Notes under the pieces: generated by a model
The model's database searches: none
The model's input: only the letters and a program-made list of their open reading frames with translations
What the model was told of the DNA's origin: nothing
Shown: positions 44,204-51,862 of the stretch, piece after piece
Layout: each line of letters starts with the position of its first letter
Position numbering within the stretch: position 1 is the stretch's first letter
Program-made: the position numbers and the translations under genes
NCBI GenBank assembly: GCA_016934035.1
Contig: JAFGTP010000061.1
Coordinates: 1-64,000 of the forward strand
Direction: 5' to 3'
Length of the DNA: 64,000 nt
Source: Fidelibacterota bacterium
GTDB lineage: Bacteria; Fidelibacterota; UBA2242; JAFGTP01

Positions 44204-45205
44204 ATGGATTACAAAGGAGTCTGGATTTTAGGGGAACAGGATCGTGGCAAGGTCCAAACCGTATCCTATGAACTGTTAAAACGGGGTAAAACACTTGCAG
44301 AAAAGTTGAATGTCGACTTGGTAGCCGTATTACTGGGATACCAGGTTAGTCCTGCAGAACTGGAATCCCTGATTCATTATGGTGCGGACAAAGTGGTTTA
44401 TGTGGATGATCCTGTCTTTGGCAACTTTCTGCCCGACCCCTATATTAATTCCCTGACAAAATTGATTGATAAATACAAGCCGGAAATATTGATCGCCTCC
44501 GCCACTTCCACCGGCCGGACTGTGGCCCCGGCTATTGCCATAAAATGTCATGCCGGATTGACGGCGGACTGTACCGGATTGGATATTGAAGAGGGCTCCC
44601 GTAATCTTATTCAAACCCGGCCGGCAATCGGGGGAAATATTCTCGCAACCATCAAGTCTCCGGACCATCGTCCTCAAATGGCCACTGTGCGTCCTCATTC
44701 CAATCAACCCATGGACCCTGATCCAACTCGAAAAGGTGAAGTGATCTATGAAAAGCTGGAAGCGAAATTTCTCAAATCCCGCTCCAGACAGGTGGCGTTT
44801 ATTGAAATGAAAGAGGAAGGGGCCAATATTCAGGATGCAGAAATTGTCATCGCCGGTGGCAAAGGCTGCAAAACCGAAGAAAATTTTAAAATGATAACCG
44901 AACTGGCAAAAATCCTCAATGGAGCTGTTGGCGCTTCACGGGAAGCTGTGGACCTGGGCTGGGCCAAATACCCCCACCAGGTAGGCCTCAGCGGCAAAAC
45001 AGTTTCTCCCAGTATGTATCTGTGTGCCGGAATTTCCGGTGCTGTCCAACACCTGGCAGGCATCAAAACCGCTCAAAACATTGTGGCTATCAACAGTGAT
45101 CCGGATGCCCAGATCTTTCAATTGGCGGATATTGCCGTTGAGGCCGACATGTTTGAGTTTCTGCCGATGTTGATTGAAAAACTCAAAGCCAGGCTGAATA
45201 AATAA
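44204..45205 (+). CDS. etfA: Electron transfer flavoprotein alpha subunit
   Basis: 333 residues. EtfA binds the mobile FAD. Its C-terminal FAD domain is well kept: 'GAVGASREAVDLGWAKYPHQVG' read as 'GASREAVDLGW' and 'HQVGLSGKTVSP', then 'LCAGISGAVQHLAGI' and 'IVAINSDPDAQIFQLADI'. The N-terminal part ('VWILGEQDRGKVQTVSYELL') is the usual alpha/beta domain. The acetogen LctC subunit carries an additional N-terminal ferredoxin-like domain; it is absent here, so electrons would have to be exchanged with ferredoxin directly or not at all. The gene follows etfB by 11 nt and precedes the dehydrogenase gene by 11 nt, so the three are one transcription unit. Confidence 0.95.
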   Translation: MDYKGVWILGEQDRGKVQTVSYELLKRGKTLAEKLNVDLVAVLLGYQVSPAELESLIHYGADKVVYVDDPVFGNFLPDPYINSLTKLIDKYKPEILIASATSTGRTVAPAIAIKCHAGLTADCTGLDIEEGSRNLIQTRPAIGGNILATIKSPDHRPQMATVRPHSNQPMDPDPTRKGEVIYEKLEAKFLKSRSRQVAFIEMKEEGANIQDAEIVIAGGKGCKTEENFKMITELAKILNGAVGASREAVDLGWAKYPHQVGLSGKTVSPSMYLCAGISGAVQHLAGIKTAQNIVAINSDPDAQIFQLADIAVEADMFEFLPMLIEKLKARLNK

Positions 45206-45216
45206 AGGAATTCAAT

Positions 45217-46638
45217 ATGACTGAATATAAAAAAGTGACCCAGGAAATTGTTGACAAACTCATCAACATTGTCGGCGAAAGAAATGTCATCTGGAATGAG
45301 CCGGATAAACTGGAAAACTATTCTCACGACGAAATAACGGATAAAAAATATGCCCAAATGCCTGATGTGGCGGTAAAGCCCAAAAATGCCCAGGAAATCG
45401 CTGAAATCATGAAACTGGCCAACAAAGAACAGGTGCCTGTGACGCCGCGTGGGGCCGGCAGCGGATTATCCGGCGGCGCTGTACCGATTTACGGCGGTAT
45501 TGTGATGTTATTTGATAGAATGAACAAAATTCTTGAAATAGATAAAACCAATATGATGGCAGTTGTCGAGCCGGGAGTCATTACCAATGAATTGAATCAG
45601 CTGATTGAACCCGACGGCTTGTTCTTCGCCGGATATCCTATGAGTGTTGAGTCTTGCTATATCGGCGGCAACCTGGCGGAAAATGCCGGTGGCGGCCGGG
45701 CAGTGAAATATGGTGTCACGGGACGCTATATTATGGGGCTGGAATTCGTCACACCCGAAGGCGAGATACTGAACCTCGGGGGCAAACTGATGAAAAACGT
45801 CGTTGGATTTGACTTGCTGAAACTGTTAATCGGTTCCGAAGGCACTCTGGGGATTTTTACCAAAGTCATCATAAAATTGCTGCCGGTCCCCAAAGCCCGT
45901 GTTGACCTGCTGGTACCCTTTGCCGACCCGGAAACAGCCATTAATGCAGTCCCCAGAATCATGACTGAATCGGGAATTATTCCCACAGCCATTGAATTCA
46001 TGGATAAATTGTCCTTTGAAACTTCTTATAAATTTTTAAATGAACACTTTTCTCACGATGATGCCGGGGCCATGCTTCTGATAGAACTGGACGGAACCGA
46101 TCCGGAGGTTTTGGAAAAGGAATATGAAATGGTGGGAAAATTGTGCCAGGACAATGGTGCCCTGGAAGTCTATATCGCCGATAATCATACAACCATTGAA
46201 AGGGTCTGGCGGGTCCGCCGCAATGTGGCTGAGGCCTTCATGGTCTATTCACCGGTCCAGAGTCTTGAAGATATTGTCGTGCCAATCGGCAGCATTCCCA
46301 AAATCCTAAAAGATATCAAAACAATTGCTGAAAAACATGATGTGCTGATTCCCACCTATGGGCATGCCGGTGATGGCAACCTTCATGCGACAGTTGTGAA
46401 AAAACAGGAAATGTCTCTGGAAAAATGGGAAGAGACCCTGCCAAAAGTTTTGCTGGACCTCTATGCCAAAACCCACGAATACGGCGGCAGTATCAGCGGA
46501 GAACATGGTATCGGACACAAACGTAAGAAATATATGGTTGACAGCGTCGGAGCACCGGCTGTTGAATTGATGAAAAGAATTAAACGTGCATTTGACCCGA
46601 ATAATATTTTGAATCCGGGTAAAATCATCGATGCGTAA
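45217..46638 (+). CDS. FAD-linked D-lactate dehydrogenase (GlcD/LctD type)
   Basis: 473 residues of the FAD-binding PCMH/FAD-oxidase C family, which oxidises D-lactate or glycolate. FAD-binding motifs are 'PVTPRGAGSGLSGGAVP', 'GGNLAENAGGG' and 'KYGVTGRYIMGLEFV'; the C-terminal active-site region holds 'PTYGHAGDGNLHAT' and 'SGEHGIGHKRKKYM'. No membrane or iron-sulfur domain is present, so the electron acceptor is most likely the EtfAB made by the two genes just upstream. In A. woodii the like-ordered LctBCD complex reduces NAD with lactate while using reduced ferredoxin. D-lactate is the product of MurQ, three genes upstream, so D-lactate is the expected substrate; glycolate cannot be excluded from sequence. 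An intrinsic terminator follows. Confidence 0.9.
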   Translation: MTEYKKVTQEIVDKLINIVGERNVIWNEPDKLENYSHDEITDKKYAQMPDVAVKPKNAQEIAEIMKLANKEQVPVTPRGAGSGLSGGAVPIYGGIVMLFDRMNKILEIDKTNMMAVVEPGVITNELNQLIEPDGLFFAGYPMSVESCYIGGNLAENAGGGRAVKYGVTGRYIMGLEFVTPEGEILNLGGKLMKNVVGFDLLKLLIGSEGTLGIFTKVIIKLLPVPKARVDLLVPFADPETAINAVPRIMTESGIIPTAIEFMDKLSFETSYKFLNEHFSHDDAGAMLLIELDGTDPEVLEKEYEMVGKLCQDNGALEVYIADNHTTIERVWRVRRNVAEAFMVYSPVQSLEDIVVPIGSIPKILKDIKTIAEKHDVLIPTYGHAGDGNLHATVVKKQEMSLEKWEETLPKVLLDLYAKTHEYGGSISGEHGIGHKRKKYMVDSVGAPAVELMKRIKRAFDPNNILNPGKIIDA

Positions 46639-46660
46639 TTTTTTTTCTATTCCTCCTTTA

Positions 46661-46687
46661 GGCTCCCGGTATTGCCGGGGGCCTTTT
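46661..46687 (+). terminator. Intrinsic terminator after the lactate dehydrogenase gene
   Basis: Arms GGCTCCCGG (46661-46669) and CCGGGGGCC (46675-46683), nine pairs with one G-U, a 5-nt loop and TTTT after it. It divides the murQ-etfBA-ldh unit from the namZ-alr-...-ampG unit, or acts as a partial terminator between them. Confidence 0.85.
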
Positions 46688-46709
46688 AACATCAAAAAAT
46701 GAGAAGAAA

Positions 46710-47921
46710 ATGAAAAAAAAATTAGTAATTCCTGTCCTTTTAAGTGTAACACTCCTCTTTGCGGGACCTATTGTGAAACCTGGAATTGATGTTCTGCTGG
46801 AAGAAGAGTTGGAACTGGTAAAAGGTAAAAATGTCGGTCTCATCACCAATCCGACCGGCGTCAACAGTCAGTTGGTTTCTACCATTGATTTACTGCACCA
46901 CCACCCTGAAATCAACCTCATTGCCATTTTTGGCCCGGAACATGGCGCCCGCGGTAATGTCCATGCCGGTGATAAAGTGGATGATACCGTGGATGAAAAA
47001 ACCGGAATCCGGATTTTCAGCCTCTATGGAAAGAACCGCAAGCCCAATGAAGAAATGCTGAAAGGTATTGATGTTTTGGTCTATGACATCCAGGATATTG
47101 GTTGCCGCTCTTACACCTATATTTACACCATGTCCTTTGCCATGGAAGCAGCGGCTGAATATGGCATCCCTTTCATTGTACTGGACCGGCCCAATCCCCT
47201 GGGAGGAAAGCTGATTGACGGACCAATCCTGGAAAAACAGTACAAATCCTTTGTCGGTTACTATCCGATTCCCTATGTCTACGGGTTGACCAGCGGCGAA
47301 CTGGCTGGTTTTTTTAATGAAGAATACGATATTAATTGTGATCTCTCTATTGTGAAAATGCGGGGCTGGAACCGGGATATGATCTTTGAAGAAACCGGTT
47401 TGCAATGGGTCCCCACTTCGCCCCATATTCCCCATGCGATTTCTGCACTTTATTATCCCCTGACGGGCATTATCGGAGAACTGCATACTGTGGATATCGG
47501 GATCGGCTATCTGAACCCCTTTGAATTGATTGGCCAGGAATGGATCAAGGGAGATGAACTGGCCCAGGAACTGAATGACCATCAGCTGCCCGGAGTTTAT
47601 TTCAGGCCCATGTACTGGACGCCCTATTATCATAAAAACGAACAAAAACATTTGCAGGGTGTGCAGGTTCACCTGATTGATCCCGAAGCGGTCAAGCCGG
47701 TAGAAGTACAGGTGCACATCATGACAGCGCTAAAAAAATTGTATCCGGACCAGGATATTTTTAATGAGGACAGAAATGATATGTTTGATAAGGTTTGCGG
47801 TGTGTCCACCTGGCGTCGGGACATCAATAACGGCGTCGCTGCCGAAACCATCATTGAATCCTGGTACCAGGCTTTGAAAAAATTTGAAGAAAAAAGTGCA
47901 AAATACTATTTGTATGATTAA
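46710..47921 (+). CDS. namZ: Exo-beta-N-acetylmuramidase NamZ family (DUF1343, GH171), copy 2
   Basis: 403 residues with a signal peptide ('LVIPVLLSVTLLFAG'). It is a paralogue of the protein at 16700-17920, sharing 'GLITNPTGVN', 'FGPEHGARGN', 'SLYGKNRKPN', 'LVYDIQDIGCRSYTYI' and 'VLDRPNPLGG', with differences in the regions lining the far side of the pocket ('SPHIPHAISALYYP' against 'SPNIPNLETAIVYP'). The family releases MurNAc from non-reducing ends. Being the first gene after the terminator and upstream of alr, a sugar kinase and an AmpG-like transporter, it fits as the periplasmic source of MurNAc for this unit. The two copies may differ in substrate chain length or peptide substitution; this is untested. 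Confidence 0.9.
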   Translation: MKKKLVIPVLLSVTLLFAGPIVKPGIDVLLEEELELVKGKNVGLITNPTGVNSQLVSTIDLLHHHPEINLIAIFGPEHGARGNVHAGDKVDDTVDEKTGIRIFSLYGKNRKPNEEMLKGIDVLVYDIQDIGCRSYTYIYTMSFAMEAAAEYGIPFIVLDRPNPLGGKLIDGPILEKQYKSFVGYYPIPYVYGLTSGELAGFFNEEYDINCDLSIVKMRGWNRDMIFEETGLQWVPTSPHIPHAISALYYPLTGIIGELHTVDIGIGYLNPFELIGQEWIKGDELAQELNDHQLPGVYFRPMYWTPYYHKNEQKHLQGVQVHLIDPEAVKPVEVQVHIMTALKKLYPDQDIFNEDRNDMFDKVCGVSTWRRDINNGVAAETIIESWYQALKKFEEKSAKYYLYD

Positions 47922-47944
47922 TTAAATATAGGTTTATTATAAAG

Positions 47945-49069
47945 ATGTCCAGCTCATTTGCCAAATTTTCAAAAGTCATCGCAGAAATAGACCTGAATAA
48001 TCTGGTTGATAATCTTAAAAATATTCGTCAGCAGGTTGAGCAGGCTGAGGTCATTGCTGTGGTCAAGGCTAATGCCTACGGACATGGCGTCATTGAAGTC
48101 TGCCATCGCCTCGAAGAGAATGATGTAAAATATTTCGCTGTGGCCAGAATGAGAGAGGCCATGGAATTGGATGAAGCCGGTATTCGAGGTAAAATCCTAA
48201 TTTTTGGCAGGCTGACTGAAAAGGACCTGGAAGCCGCCATTGAAAAACACTTTCGCATCACGCTAATGAATCTTTCGGACCTGAAAAAAATTGATGACCT
48301 TGCATCCAGGTTCAACCAAAAAGCCTTTGTCCATATCAATATTGATACCGGGATGGGACGTGTGGGCATTTTTCCGCAGCAGGTGGATGAACTGATCAGG
48401 GGTATGAAGGCCATGAAAAATATTGAGTTCGAAGGGCTTTATTCTCATTTTTCCACATCTGACACTGCTGATAAAAGTTTTGCCCGGCTTCAAATTGAGC
48501 GATTTATTGCCGTGACAAAAAAAATTGCCGAATCCAGCATCACCTTTCCGATGGTCCACATGGCCAACAGCGGTGCCATCCTGGATTTGCCGGAAACCTG
48601 GCAGGGTATTTTTAATGCCGTGCGGCCGGGAATCATGCTGTATGGCTGCTACCCCTCCGTCGAAACCAGTGAATCTGTGGCGATTAAGCCGGTGATGACC
48701 CTGAAAACAAAGGTTGTAGAAATTCGGGAACTGGAAGCCGGTCAACCGGTCAGTTACGGATTGAGATATTATACCAAGACAAAGGAAAAAATCGCGGTAC
48801 TGCCCATTGGATATGCCGATGGTATTGCCCGCATATTTACCAATAAGGGCAGAGTTTTGATAAATGGCCGGCTCTATTCCATTGTGGGTACAGTGACTAT
48901 GGACCAGATTATGGTCAGAGTTGATGAAAGAGTCAAAGAAGGGGATGAGGTCATATTTTGGGGGAATAATGAAAAAATGAGGCCTTCTGATGTGGCTGAG
49001 AGAGTCGGTACGATCGCCTATGAATTGTGTACCGGAATTACGACCAGAGTATTAAAAAACTATATTTAA
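47945..49069 (+). CDS. alr: Alanine racemase
   Basis: 374 residues of PLP-dependent alanine racemase, which interconverts L- and D-alanine. The PLP lysine is Lys41 in 'IAVVKANAYGHG'; the other catalytic residue is the tyrosine in 'LPIGYADGIAR'; 'VHINIDTGMGRVGIF' and 'VRPGIMLYGCYP' are family landmarks, and 'MVRVDE' near the end is typical. There is no signal peptide, so it is cytoplasmic. Normally it makes D-Ala for wall synthesis; inside this unit it may also return D-Ala from digested stem peptides to L-Ala for catabolism. It starts 23 nt after namZ and is followed after 16 nt by the glycosyltransferase gene. Confidence 0.94.
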   Translation: MSSSFAKFSKVIAEIDLNNLVDNLKNIRQQVEQAEVIAVVKANAYGHGVIEVCHRLEENDVKYFAVARMREAMELDEAGIRGKILIFGRLTEKDLEAAIEKHFRITLMNLSDLKKIDDLASRFNQKAFVHINIDTGMGRVGIFPQQVDELIRGMKAMKNIEFEGLYSHFSTSDTADKSFARLQIERFIAVTKKIAESSITFPMVHMANSGAILDLPETWQGIFNAVRPGIMLYGCYPSVETSESVAIKPVMTLKTKVVEIRELEAGQPVSYGLRYYTKTKEKIAVLPIGYADGIARIFTNKGRVLINGRLYSIVGTVTMDQIMVRVDERVKEGDEVIFWGNNEKMRPSDVAERVGTIAYELCTGITTRVLKNYI

Positions 49070-49085
49070 ATAACAGGAGATGAAC

Positions 49086-50633
49086 ATGGAAATTTTAAAT
49101 AAAAAAATTAGTGCAATTCTATTTCATGGTGAAAAATTCAGTTATGGCCCGGAAGAATTTGGGAATATCATGAAATCCCTGAAAAATCAATCCAGGGTAT
49201 TTGAGGATGTCATCATCATTGCGGACGGATCTCCTGATCTGTCCCAGTGTAAAATGGACCATGTTTCGGTCCGCCAGGGAAATTTGGAAACACTATCGGC
49301 AGAATTAAAAAAAGCAGTAAAAGCCTGCAAAGGTGATTATGTGGTTTTGATTGACAATCTGACTTCGGAAATCAATTTAAAACAGGCTTACAATGAAACC
49401 ATGCTGCTCACCATGGCCAGAAAACCCAGAGCAGGTTTGGTTTATGCGGACTATGATTTGAAAACCATCTCGGGAATTCAGGAAAAACATTTACTGAAAC
49501 ATCATATTGGTCGTGTGCGTGACAATATGGATTTTGGAAAGGTCTTGTTTGTGCCAAAGGCTCTGCTGGCAGAATCAATCGATGAATCCGTACGGTATAA
49601 AACCTGGTATGATTTAAGACTGAGAATCTCTGAAAAGGCTGAATTGGTCCATCTGGCCAACCGGTATTCCGGTTCTCTTTATACCGTTGTGGCCCCCAGT
49701 ACGAGCGCCAATGTTTTTGATTATCTTCTGGCCAGCAAAGAAAGCCAGTTGGAAGCTGAAATTATTGTGACGGAACATCTAAAAAGGATTGGCGCTTATC
49801 TTGCGCCCCAGCAAAATTATCATAGAAGGCCGGAAAAAAATACGGAACTGGCTGCAACGGTCATTATTCCTGTGGGACGCCGTCCCGAATTTATCGGCGC
49901 AGCTCTGGAAAGTGTCTTTGGGCAAACGGTGCAAAATATTGAAGTTATCGTTGTCGTCAATGGTGGTGTGGATGATCCGACCATTCCGGAAGTGAAAAAA
50001 TATATGGAAGGCGGCGAAAAGTATGACGGGGGGAAACCGCCGGTACGATTAAAAGTCGTTGATGTAAACAATATTGGATTGTGCCTTAATCTGGGAACTG
50101 AAATGGCCAAAGGCAAATATTATGTTCAGTTGGATTCCGACGACAGACTCAAACCCGACGCGGTAAAAAAAGTAATTCAGCTATTTGAATCCGATGAAAA
50201 TATCGGTATGGTCATCGGCTCTTATGAAGTCTGGGAACTCAAAGACAATGGCGATTACAACAGAATGAAAGAGATTCCTGTAGTGACCCATGATGAATGG
50301 ACAGAGGATAACGGGCGAAATAATCTGCTGCGCATCAATGGCGCCGGTGCCCCCCGCTGTATACCCTTCACCGTCATTCAGGAAATCGGATATTTCGATA
50401 TGAACGATACTCCTTTTGCAAGAAACTATGGCGAAGATTATGACATGGTGAACCGTATCGCGGAACAATACAAAATCGGCCGGATCTTTGACCCAATCTA
50501 TGAAGTTGTCCGTCACTCCGGCGGCACAGACCATAATATCGATGAATCTACGGTGAATAGAAATGATGAAGCCAAAGATCAGATGCGAATGGAAACTGTC
50601 CACAGGAGAATCAAAATCAATCAGAATAAATAA
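49086..50633 (+). CDS. Family 2 glycosyltransferase with a second, degenerate N-terminal GT-like region
   Basis: 515 residues. The C-terminal half (from about residue 255) is a GT-A family 2 domain: 'AATVIIPVGRRPEFI', 'SVFGQTVQNIEVIVV', the metal-binding 'YVQLDSDDRLKP' and 'NYGEDYDMVNRIAE', which carries the usual acidic catalytic motif. The first ~200 residues look like a weakened GT2 fold ('FEDVIIIADGSPD', 'KGDYVVLIDNLTS', 'AGLVYADYDL') without a clear DxD. There are no membrane segments. The start is placed at ATG 49086, 6 nt after AGGAG; the ATG at 49080 touches that site. The acceptor is unknown. Its place between alr and the kinase is not explained by muropeptide breakdown and may point to reuse of amino sugars. 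Confidence 0.82.
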   Translation: MEILNKKISAILFHGEKFSYGPEEFGNIMKSLKNQSRVFEDVIIIADGSPDLSQCKMDHVSVRQGNLETLSAELKKAVKACKGDYVVLIDNLTSEINLKQAYNETMLLTMARKPRAGLVYADYDLKTISGIQEKHLLKHHIGRVRDNMDFGKVLFVPKALLAESIDESVRYKTWYDLRLRISEKAELVHLANRYSGSLYTVVAPSTSANVFDYLLASKESQLEAEIIVTEHLKRIGAYLAPQQNYHRRPEKNTELAATVIIPVGRRPEFIGAALESVFGQTVQNIEVIVVVNGGVDDPTIPEVKKYMEGGEKYDGGKPPVRLKVVDVNNIGLCLNLGTEMAKGKYYVQLDSDDRLKPDAVKKVIQLFESDENIGMVIGSYEVWELKDNGDYNRMKEIPVVTHDEWTEDNGRNNLLRINGAGAPRCIPFTVIQEIGYFDMNDTPFARNYGEDYDMVNRIAEQYKIGRIFDPIYEVVRHSGGTDHNIDESTVNRNDEAKDQMRMETVHRRIKINQNK

Positions 50634-50647
50634 TCCGGAGATATGAT

Positions 50648-51853
50648 ATGAATAATGAATTTTTACTCATCGGTTTGGATGGTGGCGCAACCAAAGTTAA
50701 CGGCTGGACTATAGAAGCCAATAATGAAGAATTTGAATTAGGAAAATATCATTATGGTGTTTCTTACCAAGAATTTACCGGGTTCTCTGATAAGTTCATT
50801 GCTACAGACATTCAACGGCAATTGAAAGAATTTCAATCGGGGAAAATTAAACCTGGCAAAAAAGAATTGCGCCAGGGAGAAGCCTATGTTGAGGCGGCAG
50901 CTGAAGTCGTCCTGCAACTGGTTCGGAAGAGCGGCCTCAAAAAGGTGCTGGTGGGAGAAGGTATGCCCGGCTTAAAAACTATTGACAAACGCGGTATCGC
51001 CGTAATGGCCAATGGTCCTCGAATCATCGATTATTGCGACCAGATGGAGAAAATTCTCAGGGATTATAACATTCAATTTCTGAAGCCCATGGAAGCGCTC
51101 GGCAGTGATGCTTTTTATTGTGGCATCGGAGAGGAATACGCCAGAGAAGGACAATTTAAACATATGGAAAATTCCTATTATTTAGGTGGTGGCACAGGCG
51201 CTGCTGACGCCTTAAAATTGAAAGGTCACCTGGTTTCCCTGGATAATATCAAAGAATGGTTTGTTAAAACCTGGGAAATGAAAAATAAAAATGACCTTTC
51301 CCTGGAAAAATGCGCTTCAGCCAAGGGCATTCAGGAAATTTACGGCAGTTTCACGGATATGACAGTAGCAGAACTGAACAAGAAAGAAATTTTTCCTCTC
51401 AATATTCGGGAAAAAGCACTTGCAGACGAAAAAGAAGCCATCAAAACTTTTGAAATATTAGCCGAAAACCTGGCCCTTTTGATTTATGAACGCATCACAA
51501 CTCTTTTTGCCGGCTGGCAGGGTGTCTTTTCTTTTGTGAATCCCAATCGGGCCATACCGGTCAGGCAACATCCTTATCTGGGGACCTTGCTGGATTCCAT
51601 TATTATCGGCCAGAGATTGGGCGACCTGTTTCATGTATCCAAAGATGATAACCTGCTGTGGCTGCCCTTCTTTCAAAGACTCTCATTTCTGATCATGAAA
51701 TCCGAAGTCCTCGATGAAGAAGCCAAAGAATATTATTGCCCGGGTGATAGTTTCAACCAAAAATTGTTGGTCATTTCGAAACTGCGGGAAGCCCCGGCAC
51801 TGGGTGCTGCAATCGATGCGTATTTAACCTATAGAAATGAAAACAATTACTGA
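50648..51853 (+). CDS. ASKHA-fold sugar kinase, candidate MurNAc/GlcNAc kinase (BadF/ROK-like)
   Basis: 401 residues of the acetate/sugar kinase-Hsc70-actin fold. The phosphate-1 loop is 'LIGLDGGATKVNGW' (Asp11, Gly12-13, Thr15) and the second ATP loop 'YYLGGGTGAADALKLKG'. Neither the ROK zinc site nor AnmK motifs are present, so it is nearest to BadF/BcrA-type kinases, the group of the clostridial MurNAc/GlcNAc kinase MurK. MurQ needs MurNAc-6-phosphate, and no PTS permease for MurNAc is in the window, so a cytoplasmic kinase is required; this gene is the best candidate. CGGAG lies 7 nt before the ATG. It is followed by SpoIID-like and AmpG-like genes with gaps of 9 and 15 nt, one operon. 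Confidence 0.75.
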   Translation: MNNEFLLIGLDGGATKVNGWTIEANNEEFELGKYHYGVSYQEFTGFSDKFIATDIQRQLKEFQSGKIKPGKKELRQGEAYVEAAAEVVLQLVRKSGLKKVLVGEGMPGLKTIDKRGIAVMANGPRIIDYCDQMEKILRDYNIQFLKPMEALGSDAFYCGIGEEYAREGQFKHMENSYYLGGGTGAADALKLKGHLVSLDNIKEWFVKTWEMKNKNDLSLEKCASAKGIQEIYGSFTDMTVAELNKKEIFPLNIREKALADEKEAIKTFEILAENLALLIYERITTLFAGWQGVFSFVNPNRAIPVRQHPYLGTLLDSIIIGQRLGDLFHVSKDDNLLWLPFFQRLSFLIMKSEVLDEEAKEYYCPGDSFNQKLLVISKLREAPALGAAIDAYLTYRNENNY

Positions 51854-51862
51854 GAGGTCTCA

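Noticed and set aside
44204-45205. Ferredoxin-like domain on EtfA, as in acetogen LctC
   Set aside because: No cysteine-rich N-terminal extension is present; EtfA has the ordinary length.
46890-47717. 275-codon minus-strand open frame inside the second namZ
   Set aside because: Shadow of the NamZ frame, with no motif and no ribosome site.
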